Shown: piece by piece, positions 41,765-49,580 of the stretch
How the letters are laid out: each line of letters begins with the position of its first letter
Position numbering within the stretch: position 1 is the first letter of the stretch
Assembly (NCBI GenBank): GCA_047600425.1
Contig: JASGLC010000003.1
Span: 2,356,001 to 2,420,000 of the forward strand
Direction: 5' to 3'
Length of the DNA: 64,000 nt
Source of the DNA: JABFXX01 sp047600425
GTDB taxonomy: Bacteria; Myxococcota_A; Polyangia; Haliangiales; Haliangiaceae
Position numbers and translations under genes: made by a program
The notes under the pieces: generated by a model
Database searches by the model: none
Told to the model about the DNA's origin: nothing
Seen by the model: the letters and a program-made list of their open reading frames with translations, nothing else

Positions 41765-43039
41765 TTAACCGCTAACCGTCGTACGTGGTTTCCGGACCCG
41801 GGTCGGCTGCTCGGCGAACGCTTGACGCACTCGCTCGAGGATCGCGTTCGATAACGCGCCGTCGTTCGGGATGAATTGGACGCTCGCGCCGGCGAACAAC
41901 GCCTTGTCGCGGTCGGTCACGTCGCCGACCAGCACCATCTGGCTCCGGCTCCCACCTTCGAGGCCGCGCGCATACATGCACAGCTCGAGCGCGTTCATCA
42001 CGCCCTTCAACGCCGCGTCGACGAACACCAGATCCGGCAGGTCGCGGTTGAGCTTGTGCGCGGCATCGGTGCCCTCGCTCGCGGTCTCGACGACGGCGGC
42101 GGGATGAGCGCGCCGAGCAAGGCTCCACATCTGCCGTGCGCGTTGCAGATCGTCATCGACGATCAACACGCGAAGCTGGCGCGTGCGGTGGCCGAGACGA
42201 TCGATCACGGCATCGAGTTGCGCGAGCACGTCGCCGACGGAGCGCGGCCGGGCGTTGGGATGTTTCGCGAGCAGCCACTCGACGAGGTCCGACAACTCGC
42301 CCGGCAGGTCCGGACGGAGATCGGCGATGCGGGGCGGTGACTCGTTCGCGTGGCCGCGCATCTCGATGTTTGGATTGCCGTCGGCGAACGGTGGCGCGCC
42401 ACTCGCCATCTCGACGGCGATGCAACCGAGGCCGTACAGGTCGATCGCTTCGGCGGCCGCCGGATCGCTCGCTTCGGCTTCCCCACGAACGACCTCCGGC
42501 GCGAGGATCCGACCGTGCGGGCCGAACGCCGGGACCTGCGACAGCGACAGCCGGCCGAGCACGAGGCGGTCGCCGGCGACGAGCACCGTCGAGCCGGAGA
42601 TATCCCCGACGGCAATGCCGCCATCGTGGGCGCGTGCAACGGCGGCGACGAGCGTGCGAAGCCGCGAGAGGTAGAGCGTTTCGGTGTACGGCTTGTGAAG
42701 CTCGTCGCGAAGCAGGTGACCTTCGACGCGTTCGCCGACGACGAACTCGACGCCGTTATGTGCGCCCAAGCCATGGACCTGGACCGCGCACGGATCGAGG
42801 ACGGAGGCGCACCGCCGAGCTTCCGCCAGGAGAGACGGCGTGCCCGGGTCTCGCCACGCGAGCTTGAACGCGACGGGGCGGTCGAGGAGCATGTCGCGCG
42901 CCTCGAACACGATGCCGGTATCGGTGCGGCCGATCTCGTCGCGGATCACGTAGGTCGAGGCGACGACCTCGCCGTGATTGATCGGGCGCGTGGGGCTATC
43001 GCGGTATCCCGCCGGTGCGGCGAATGTTCCGGAAGCCAT
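41765..43039 (-). CDS. Pseudokinase fused to a response-regulator receiver domain
   Basis: Seen: 424 residues. The first 290 follow a Ser/Thr kinase fold: EIGRTDTGIVFEARD, RPVAFKLAW with Lys59, and ILAPEVV. But HRDLKPEN is replaced by VGDISGST (146 keeps only the Asp), and DFG is replaced by LGRL, so the metal-binding residues are lost. Residues about 292-410 form a CheY-like receiver: VLIVDDDLQRARQ, LPDLVFVDAALKG with the acceptor Asp, VLVGDVT, but no typical Lys before the last helix. Inference: it is a signal-integrating scaffold without kinase activity. It has no HTH output domain. It is not coupled to phaC, which starts 20 bp further on in the same direction. Confidence 0.85.
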   Translation of the reverse strand: MASGTFAAPAGYRDSPTRPINHGEVVASTYVIRDEIGRTDTGIVFEARDMLLDRPVAFKLAWRDPGTPSLLAEARRCASVLDPCAVQVHGLGAHNGVEFVVGERVEGHLLRDELHKPYTETLYLSRLRTLVAAVARAHDGGIAVGDISGSTVLVAGDRLVLGRLSLSQVPAFGPHGRILAPEVVRGEAEASDPAAAEAIDLYGLGCIAVEMASGAPPFADGNPNIEMRGHANESPPRIADLRPDLPGELSDLVEWLLAKHPNARPRSVGDVLAQLDAVIDRLGHRTRQLRVLIVDDDLQRARQMWSLARRAHPAAVVETASEGTDAAHKLNRDLPDLVFVDAALKGVMNALELCMYARGLEGGSRSQMVLVGDVTDRDKALFAGASVQFIPNDGALSNAILERVRQAFAEQPTRVRKPRTTVSG

Positions 43040-43059
43040 GCGTCGTCATAACACGAACC

Positions 43060-44088
43060 TCACGGTGCGCGGGTCGCCCAGAACTCCGCCATGATCGGCC
43101 ACAGCCGGTCGGCAGCCTTTCTGGAAACGACCGCGCCGACGTGGCCGCCGGTCTGGACGACGAGGCGTTTGTCCGTGGACATCGCGCGGTCGATCAATGG
43201 TGCGGCGGCGGGGACGGGCACGATGTGATCGTCCTGAAATGCGAGGGCGAGCAACGGGACTCGGATGCTCGATAGATCCACCGGGCGACCGAGCAGCGAG
43301 AACCCGCCGGTGATCAGCCGGTTCTGGCGATAGAGCTGCTCGATGTACTGCGCATAACACGCACCGGGGAACGACACGTTGTCGTTGCCCCATCGCTCCG
43401 TCGCGAGGAAGCCCTCGAGGAATTCGTCGTCCCAGGCACGGTCGAGCAGGGCGACGGTCTTCACCATGTCGTTCGCCGGCTTCAACATCTTGAACGTCGC
43501 CTGCATCAACGGCCACGGGACGTTTCCGAATGCTTCGAGCAACGCGTTGACATCGAACGTCGGCGTCCGCGTCCAGGTCGACATGATGCCGGCCTGGTCG
43601 AAATCGATCGGCGCCGCGAGCGCGAGGAACGAGGCGACGCGCTCGGGGAACGCCGCGACGTACGTGGTGACGAGCGTGCCGCCGAGACAGTAACCGAGCA
43701 GGTGGACGCTGCCGCTCCGCGAATAGCGCGCGGCGATCCGATGCGCGCGCCCGATGTAGCGACCGGCGATGTCATCCCACGTGAGGTAGCGGTCCTCGGG
43801 ACCGGGCGTGCCCCAGTCGATGCAGAACACCTCGTGGCCTTGCGCGACGAGCCATTCGATCAAGCTGCGCGTCGGCCCGAGATCGAGCACGTACCAGCGG
43901 TTGATCAGCGACGGGATCATCAGGATCGGCGTCTGATATTTCGGCTGTGCGGGCGCGAACCGCATCAGCTTCCACTTGTTCTCCTGCCAGACCACTTGAT
44001 GCGGGGTCACACCGACGGCCGGCTGACCGCGTTGCGCGCGTCGCCACAGTGCACCGATCGAGTCGAGCGGGCTCTTCGGCATGTTCAT
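43060..44088 (-). CDS. phaC: Class III-like polyhydroxyalkanoate synthase PhaC
   Basis: Seen: 342 residues. Class III PhaC is near 350, class I near 580. PILMIPSLINRWYVLDLGP gives the oxyanion region, HLLGYCLGGTLVTTY carries the catalytic Cys in the lipase-like box G-Y-C-L-G-G, AFQDDHIVPV supplies the Asp, and TGGHVGAVV supplies the His. ERVASFLALAAPIDFDQAG fits PhaC. It polymerises hydroxyacyl-CoA to storage polyester. ATG 44086-44088 overlaps the CoA ligase stop (ATGA). Known: class III needs PhaE, and a short PhaE-like protein lies two genes upstream. A longer upstream frame is a shadow. Confidence 0.93.
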   Translation of the reverse strand: MNMPKSPLDSIGALWRRAQRGQPAVGVTPHQVVWQENKWKLMRFAPAQPKYQTPILMIPSLINRWYVLDLGPTRSLIEWLVAQGHEVFCIDWGTPGPEDRYLTWDDIAGRYIGRAHRIAARYSRSGSVHLLGYCLGGTLVTTYVAAFPERVASFLALAAPIDFDQAGIMSTWTRTPTFDVNALLEAFGNVPWPLMQATFKMLKPANDMVKTVALLDRAWDDEFLEGFLATERWGNDNVSFPGACYAQYIEQLYRQNRLITGGFSLLGRPVDLSSIRVPLLALAFQDDHIVPVPAAAPLIDRAMSTDKRLVVQTGGHVGAVVSRKAADRLWPIMAEFWATRAP

Positions 44089-45656
44089 ACGTAGAGTGCC
44101 TCGAACCGGTCGCGCAGACGATCGTAAACCGCCTTGCGCCGCAGCTTGAGCGACGAGGTCAGCGTGCCGTCTTCGACCGTGAGCGGCGACTCGGCGACGA
44201 AGAACTTCTTGATCGATTCGTGGCGTGCGAGCTCGCCGTTGATCGCTTCGACGCGCGCCGCGATCAGTTGCTGCGCTTCGCCATGCGGAACTTCGGCGCG
44301 CGGCCACACCGCGGCGACGAGGTAGCTCTTCGCATCGCCGTAGACGACGACGCGCTCGATCACCGGATCGTCGACGAACTTCGCTTCGATGTTCGCGGGC
44401 GGCACGTTCTTGCCACCGGCGGTGACGAGGATGTCCTTCTTGCGATCGATGATCTGCAGGAAGCCGTCTTCGGTCCAGCGACCGACATCGCCGGTGCAGA
44501 ACCAGCCGTCCGCGGTGAACGCATTCTGCGTGGCGGTCGGATCCTTGAAGTAGCCTTTGAACACGTTGTCGCCGCGCGCGAGGATCTCGCCGTCGTCGGC
44601 GAGCTTCAGCTCGAGCGACGGGAACGGCTTACCGACGGTGTCGAACCGGAAGTTCGCGGGCTGGTTCATCGTGAGCGTCGGCGAGGTTTCGGTCAGGCCG
44701 TAGCCCTCGATCACGAGCATGCCGTTCGCGTGGAGCTGCTGCTTGATCTCGACCTTCAACCCGGCGCCGCCCGAGAGGCAGAACCGCATGCGGCCGCCGG
44801 TCGCTTGCTCGAGCGAGCTCTGCTGGATCTTGCGCGCGATCTTTTCCCAGTACGCGGGCACCGACATGAACACGTGCGGCCGGATGGTCGGCAAGAGATC
44901 CAGAACATCGACGGGCGATGCGAGGTAGGTCTCCCACGCGAGCAAGTTGCCGGCGCACAGCTCGCCCCAGCCGAAGATGTGGCTCATCGGGAGCCAGAGC
45001 AGATCGACGTCGTTCTCGGCGAGGAGTGGCGCGAGCACGTTCAGCCAATCGCTGCCGTTCGAGCCGACATTGCGATGCGAGAGCGGCACGCCCTTCGGAT
45101 TGCCCGACGTGCCGGACGTGTAGAGCATCTCGGCGATCGAATCGAGATCGACGGCGGCGAACCGCTCGTCGACGATCGCCGGCGTCGCTCGATCGAGCGC
45201 GACCGACTTCTCCCAGAATCCGCTCTCGAGGTTCGTCACGCTCGGCTTGTTCGCGATCTGCGACAGCGCCTTCTCCATCCGTTCGACGAGCTGGCCGCCG
45301 GCGACAAACGCATGTTTGATCTCGGCGTGGTCGAGGATGTACGCGACCTGCTCCGGCGTCGAGGCGGGATAGATCGGGACGAACAAGCCGCCCGCGGTTT
45401 GGGCGCCGAGCGCGGTGGCGGCCCACGCGACGGAGTTGTTCGCGTAGATCGCGATTCGCTCGCCCGGTTGGAGATCGTGCTCGATCAACCAGCGCGCGAC
45501 GGCGCGGATCTGGTCGGCGAATTGGCCCCACGTGACGGGCTGCCACTGGTTCTGGGCATCGCGGACATGAAACCGCGGACGATCGCGATGGGTGGCGAGG
45601 CGCGAGAACACGGCGGCGGGCGCCGGTGCGATGTGATTGATCGAAGAGACGTCCAT
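44085..45656 (-). CDS. AMP-forming acyl-CoA ligase in the PHA operon
   Basis: Seen: 523 residues. AEMLYTSGTSGNPKGVPLSH is the ATP/AMP motif, PMSHIFGW, FCLSGGAGL and VIEGYGLTETSPTLTMN, GWFCTGDVGRWTEDGFLQI, DRKKDILVTAGGKN, and C-terminal TLTSSLKLRRKAV with the catalytic Lys region. Related to FAA1-type long-chain ligases. It activates a carboxylic acid to its CoA thioester. Placed between the PhaE-like gene (2-bp gap) and phaC (overlap), so it likely feeds hydroxyacyl- or acyl-CoA into PHA. The upstream frame before Met 45656 is a shadow. Confidence 0.92.
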   Translation of the reverse strand: MDVSSINHIAPAPAAVFSRLATHRDRPRFHVRDAQNQWQPVTWGQFADQIRAVARWLIEHDLQPGERIAIYANNSVAWAATALGAQTAGGLFVPIYPASTPEQVAYILDHAEIKHAFVAGGQLVERMEKALSQIANKPSVTNLESGFWEKSVALDRATPAIVDERFAAVDLDSIAEMLYTSGTSGNPKGVPLSHRNVGSNGSDWLNVLAPLLAENDVDLLWLPMSHIFGWGELCAGNLLAWETYLASPVDVLDLLPTIRPHVFMSVPAYWEKIARKIQQSSLEQATGGRMRFCLSGGAGLKVEIKQQLHANGMLVIEGYGLTETSPTLTMNQPANFRFDTVGKPFPSLELKLADDGEILARGDNVFKGYFKDPTATQNAFTADGWFCTGDVGRWTEDGFLQIIDRKKDILVTAGGKNVPPANIEAKFVDDPVIERVVVYGDAKSYLVAAVWPRAEVPHGEAQQLIAARVEAINGELARHESIKKFFVAESPLTVEDGTLTSSLKLRRKAVYDRLRDRFEALYV

Positions 45657-45658
45657 GG

Positions 45659-45943
45659 CTATTTCCCCTTTGCGAGCAACTGCTCTTCCAGATCGAACAT
45701 CCGGCTCTCCATTTGATTCAGCTTGTGGAGCAACAGCTCCTGCGACGTGCGCGTCGGCAGCCCGAACGCGGACCACGTCATCGCGAGGACCTTGTCCGTC
45801 GCCGCCTTCGTCTTCATGAACGTCGTGAGCGCGGCACCGGCGGGATTGATCACGCCGGGGTTCGAGAGCGCCTTCTCGACGAATTGAGTCGTCGCCTTCT
45901 CCCACGCCCAAAATCCCTGTTTCCACATGTCCCAAGCGTTCAT
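45659..45943 (-). CDS. Short PhaE-like PHA synthase subunit / phasin-like protein
   Basis: Seen: 94 residues. MNAWDMWKQGFWAWEKATTQ is an aromatic amphipathic start, the middle carries INPAGAALTTFMKTK, and the end GLPTRTSQELLLHKLNQMES plus a coil RMFDLEEQLLAKG resembles the C-terminal LPTR...LxxLE motif of PhaE and related PHA-synthase partners. PhaE proper is about 350 residues, so this is a minimal version. Inference: it docks PhaC to the granule. Its ATG overlaps the lipoprotein B stop (ATGA), and its TAG ends 2 bp before the CoA ligase start. Confidence 0.75.
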   Translation of the reverse strand: MNAWDMWKQGFWAWEKATTQFVEKALSNPGVINPAGAALTTFMKTKAATDKVLAMTWSAFGLPTRTSQELLLHKLNQMESRMFDLEEQLLAKGK

Positions 45944-46728
45944 GGTGTTGCTCCCAAAGCGAAACGGCGGAGATACGCCGCGTTGGTGAAGTCGGGGTTC
46001 GTTTCGTTTTGATTGCTCTCGGCGCGTGCGACTTCGCCGAAGCATTCGAACAGGAAGATCGTCGTGCGCTTGCCGACCACGGGCGTGCCGGTCGTCGGCG
46101 TTCGCGTCACGTTCGTGCGTACGCGCAGCACCGGCGAGAACTGGACGTACGGCACGTCGAGGCGATCGCCGGCGGTGACATCGACATCGACTTGATCAGT
46201 GCCGTTGAACGGCAGGCCGGCGACCGTCGCGCTCGCGAGCGTTGCCGTCGACGCGTACATCAGGCCGTCGGTGAGCGGGAAGCGCAGGATCGCGACGGGC
46301 GCGGGATAGACGATCAGCGTCTTGTCGCTGCCTTCCATCTGGGAGGCCGTGCCGTCGAGCCAGAGCGCGCGGTCGTCTTGGTGATAGATGCCGTCGAGGC
46401 CGGAGCCCGCGTCGACGACGAATTGGCCGTTCGGGAAGCTGGACGCGTACCACTGCGTGCCGAGCGCGGCGGGACCGATCGCGACGACCATGTCGCTCGG
46501 ATCTTCGGCCGACAGATCGAACACCTTGTTCGAGTTCGCGGTCAGGTTCACGGTCGCGTTCGTGCGCGCGTAGTAATTCTCGGTGAAGCCGAGCGCGATC
46601 GGCAATTCGTCGGCGGTGATCATGCCGTCGCGGTTCGGCGTGCAGCTCGGCAACGTCGGCGTGGGATCGGGCTGCGGCGTTTCGTTGACGCCACACGCGG
46701 CGAGCAGGGTGAAGGCGAGTGCGCGCAT
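45940..46728 (-). CDS. Lipoprotein B of the PHA operon (EF-hand-like motif, paralogue of lipoprotein A)
   Basis: Seen: 262 residues. MRALAFTLLAAC is the signal with Cys12. CTPNRDGMITADELPIALG resembles a calcium loop. Beta-rich domain follows (VLRFPLTDGLMYA-type strands). The end reads FLFECFGEVARAESNQNE, then TNPDFTNAAYLRRFALG. Lipoprotein A at 49577 has a matching motif (CTPNHDGTISADEVPLAAG) and the same end (AECFGTVAKVSSQNNESN, DDAEVRRIIP), so they are paralogues flanking the hydrolase-barrel gene. TGATG overlap with that gene. Function unknown; probably periplasm or surface binding. Confidence 0.8.
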   Translation of the reverse strand: MRALAFTLLAACGVNETPQPDPTPTLPSCTPNRDGMITADELPIALGFTENYYARTNATVNLTANSNKVFDLSAEDPSDMVVAIGPAALGTQWYASSFPNGQFVVDAGSGLDGIYHQDDRALWLDGTASQMEGSDKTLIVYPAPVAILRFPLTDGLMYASTATLASATVAGLPFNGTDQVDVDVTAGDRLDVPYVQFSPVLRVRTNVTRTPTTGTPVVGKRTTIFLFECFGEVARAESNQNETNPDFTNAAYLRRFALGATP

Positions 46729-49580
46729 CAGAATGCAAACCCCACGCGCGCGCGGATCGATTGCGCGGGCTGTGCTTTCAGGTTGGTACCGTCGAACGCG
46801 CTGCCCGGGGCGAGCACGCCGTAGTCGATCGTGAGCGCGAAGCCATCGCGGCTCGCGTAGCGCAGTTCGGGATCGAGCTCGATGCCGAGGGGCGTCTGAC
46901 CGCTCGGCGTCGACGATCCGTAGATCGCCCAGCTCGCGATCAGCGCGGCGCCGGCTTCGAGGTGACCGGTGCCGATCGTCGCGAGCGTCGCCTTGATGTG
47001 CGGGCGGATGTAGAACGCGTCGGTGATCGTGCCGATGATCTCGCGGAACAGGATCTGATCGATGTGGTAGTCGGGATGGAACCGGAAGTTGTCGACGGTG
47101 CGATCGCTCGGCGAGTTCGCCTGCGGGCCGTCGAACTGGCCGGCGATCGTGGCGGCTTGGCCGGCGGTCGGGAACGCGCCGAAACCGGGCGCCGAATCGC
47201 CGCTCGCGTAACCGAGGTCGAAGCCGATCTTCGCGGGGCCGAGATTCAGATCGCTCTCGAGCGCGAAGCCGAGCTGGCTCGAGGTCACGGGCTCGGTGAC
47301 GGCGGCGCCGGGGATCAGCGACGGGTTCTCGACGATCGCGGACAAGTAGGCGAGCTCGCCTTCGAGGCGGAACCGCGACGACGAGATGCGCAGCCAACCG
47401 CCCGTGCCGGTCGCGGAGAAGCCGCGCGCGGTGAGGTCGTTCGAGGTGTAATTGCCGGTCCACGCGATCTCGTTCAAGTACGCGGCCGGGACATCGCGGT
47501 CCTGCGTGCGATGCGTGACGTACGCGGCGTACTCGACGCTCGTCAGGCCCGCGGCGGCGCGGCGGGCGAGGGCGGCCGGCGTGTGGATCTTGAGGATCGC
47601 GACCGTCGGTCCGGTGGTGGCGTCGCTCGGCTCGAGGCCGATCGGGCGGCTGCCGTCTTTGCTCGTCGTGAACGGGCCGGTCGACGTGATGTCGTACGCG
47701 ACCGCGAGCAAGTGACCGAACAGCGGCGCGACGAATGCGGCGCGATCGGCGGAGTCACCGTGATCGCAATCCTCGCAGTCACCGCCGTTCGCGGCGATGC
47801 CGAGGCCGAAGTGCGCGCCCATCCGGCCGACGGCGAGCGTGCCGACCGGCGTCAGCGCCTCGCCCCACGCGCGCTTGACCACGACGTACGACGGATTTTG
47901 GCCGCCGCTCGTCGACGGTGCGCCGCCCGCGAGATCGGGGTTGCCGCCGAGTGCGACGTTGTCGAGCCAATCGATCCGCGCCTTCATGGCGACGCCGACG
48001 CCGGGTGCGTAGACGGCGAGATCGGTGCGCGCGCGCATGTCCGAGCTGTTCAGCATCTGACCACCGCCGAGGGGTACGGGAAAGATCGGCTTGCCGGTGG
48101 TGTCGAGGCCACGATCGAGGTCGAGGTTGTAGAGGCCAGCCTCGCGCACGCGCAGATAGCCGTGGATCTTGACCTCGACGCCTTCGCGCGGCGCCGCATA
48201 GAGGCGTGGCGTGAGCTCGGCGCCGAGCGACGCGAGGTCTGCACCGAGCGGGAGGCGATCGGCCGGATCGAGTGGCGGTGGGCCGAAGTTTGGAGACGCC
48301 TTGGGCGTGTCGCTCGTCGCGGGCGCCGAATGGTTATCGGTGGTCGGCGTGTTCGGGTCGGAATCGTCGGCGGCAACTTGCGCGACGCGCGGGCCGATGA
48401 GTCGGCGATGCCACGCATCGTGCGTCATATCGTTCGCGGTGTTCGTCGGCGCGGTGTTCGTCGGCGCGATATTCGCGGGCGGCGACTCCGTCGGCGCGGT
48501 GTTCGCGGGCGCGGTGTTCGTCGGCGCGGTGTTCGTCGGCGCGGTGTTCGCGGACGCGGCGTTCGCGATCGGGCCACCACCTCCACTCACGCGGCCGCTT
48601 CCGCCACCGCCACCGCCGCCGTTCGCACTGCCGGCGCCATTACCTTCCGGTGCCGGCGCGGGATCCGGACTTGGCGGCGCGACTTCGTTACCGTTCGCGC
48701 GGTCGTGATCGAGGAACTCGGTCAAGTCACGCGTCGAGACGTTCTTCGCCTCGACCATCGGGATGTGGCCGCAGTGCTCGTACGTCTTCAGCTCGGCATT
48801 GGCGAGCTCGTTCACCAACCGGTGCCCGAACGAGATCGGCGTGACCTGATCTTGCGCGCCCCACAGCAGCAGCACCGGCTTCTTGAAGTCGCGCAGCTTC
48901 TCGTGAAGCGCACCGAAGTGGTGCGCACGCGCGACCGCGAGCGCCGCCGCCTTCGTGCCCGGACGCGCGAGATCGTCCTCGACGCGATCGACGCGCGCTT
49001 GCGTGATCCAGCGCTCGTCGTAATAGGCGAGAGGCGCGCGATCTTCGATCCGCTCGTCGTAGAACAAGCCGAACAACAATTCGCCGAGGCCACCGACTTC
49101 GGCCCAGCGGAAGAAGCTCGGCACCTGATCGTCGTAGACGTACGCGTCGTACAGCGCGACGCGCCGCACGCGATCGGGATGCTGCACCGCCATCGCGAGC
49201 GACACGCTCGTGCCCCAGCTATGCCCGACGATCGCGACATCGTCGACGCCGAGCTTGTCGAGCACGTGCCACACGAGCGCCGCTTCGCCGGCGGGCGAGT
49301 AATCACCCTCGGGGCGCGAGCTCCAGCCGAAGCCCTTGAGATCGATCGAGATCACGCGATGGTGTTGCGCGACGACCGGTTGGACACCGCCCCACGACTC
49401 GAGCGATGCGCCATAGCCGTGGATCATCACGACCGCCGGCCCACTGCCGCTCTCGCGATAGCGGACGTGCACGCCATCGACATCGACGAACGTCGCATCG
49501 CGCGGCGCACCCGGCAGCGGTTCCGGGTGAAAGCTCGGGCACGCCGCCAGCGTGACGAGAAGTGCGGCGATGCGAATCAA
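46728..49580 (-). CDS. Lipid-anchored alpha/beta hydrolase fused to a TIGR04551-type outer-membrane beta-barrel
   Basis: Seen: 950 residues. LIRIAALLVTLAAC is a lipoprotein signal (Cys14) from a TTG at 49578-49580 that overlaps the lipoprotein A stop. Residues 30-292 are an alpha/beta hydrolase: VVMIHGYGASLESW, the nucleophile Ser121 in IVGHSWGTS, Asp244 in WGAQDQVTP, His272 in CGHIPMVEAK. About 293-440 is a Gly/Ala/Thr/Pro linker with NTAPT repeats. About 455-950 is a barrel with VKIHGYLRVRE, NGGDCEDCDHGDSADR and a final Phe (RARVGFAF), a BAM signal. The barrel fits myxobacterial TIGR04551 proteins. The fusion with a hydrolase is unusual. Inference: it cleaves an ester at the cell surface or periplasm and lets the product cross the outer membrane. 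Confidence 0.85.
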   Translation of the reverse strand: MIRIAALLVTLAACPSFHPEPLPGAPRDATFVDVDGVHVRYRESGSGPAVVMIHGYGASLESWGGVQPVVAQHHRVISIDLKGFGWSSRPEGDYSPAGEAALVWHVLDKLGVDDVAIVGHSWGTSVSLAMAVQHPDRVRRVALYDAYVYDDQVPSFFRWAEVGGLGELLFGLFYDERIEDRAPLAYYDERWITQARVDRVEDDLARPGTKAAALAVARAHHFGALHEKLRDFKKPVLLLWGAQDQVTPISFGHRLVNELANAELKTYEHCGHIPMVEAKNVSTRDLTEFLDHDRANGNEVAPPSPDPAPAPEGNGAGSANGGGGGGGSGRVSGGGGPIANAASANTAPTNTAPTNTAPANTAPTESPPANIAPTNTAPTNTANDMTHDAWHRRLIGPRVAQVAADDSDPNTPTTDNHSAPATSDTPKASPNFGPPPLDPADRLPLGADLASLGAELTPRLYAAPREGVEVKIHGYLRVREAGLYNLDLDRGLDTTGKPIFPVPLGGGQMLNSSDMRARTDLAVYAPGVGVAMKARIDWLDNVALGGNPDLAGGAPSTSGGQNPSYVVVKRAWGEALTPVGTLAVGRMGAHFGLGIAANGGDCEDCDHGDSADRAAFVAPLFGHLLAVAYDITSTGPFTTSKDGSRPIGLEPSDATTGPTVAILKIHTPAALARRAAAGLTSVEYAAYVTHRTQDRDVPAAYLNEIAWTGNYTSNDLTARGFSATGTGGWLRISSSRFRLEGELAYLSAIVENPSLIPGAAVTEPVTSSQLGFALESDLNLGPAKIGFDLGYASGDSAPGFGAFPTAGQAATIAGQFDGPQANSPSDRTVDNFRFHPDYHIDQILFREIIGTITDAFYIRPHIKATLATIGTGHLEAGAALIASWAIYGSSTPSGQTPLGIELDPELRYASRDGFALTIDYGVLAPGSAFDGTNLKAQPAQSIRARVGFAF
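48437..48562 (-). repeat. 15-bp tandem repeats coding an (N-T-A-P-T)-like linker
   Basis: Seen: GCGGTGTTCGTCGGC and near copies recur about eight times inside the hydrolase-barrel gene and code on the minus strand for NTAPT/NTAPA pentads. The number of units could vary by slippage, changing linker length without breaking the frame. Confidence 0.8.

Noticed and set aside
48437..48562. CRISPR-like array
   Set aside because: The units are contiguous 15-bp copies within a coding frame, without spacers.
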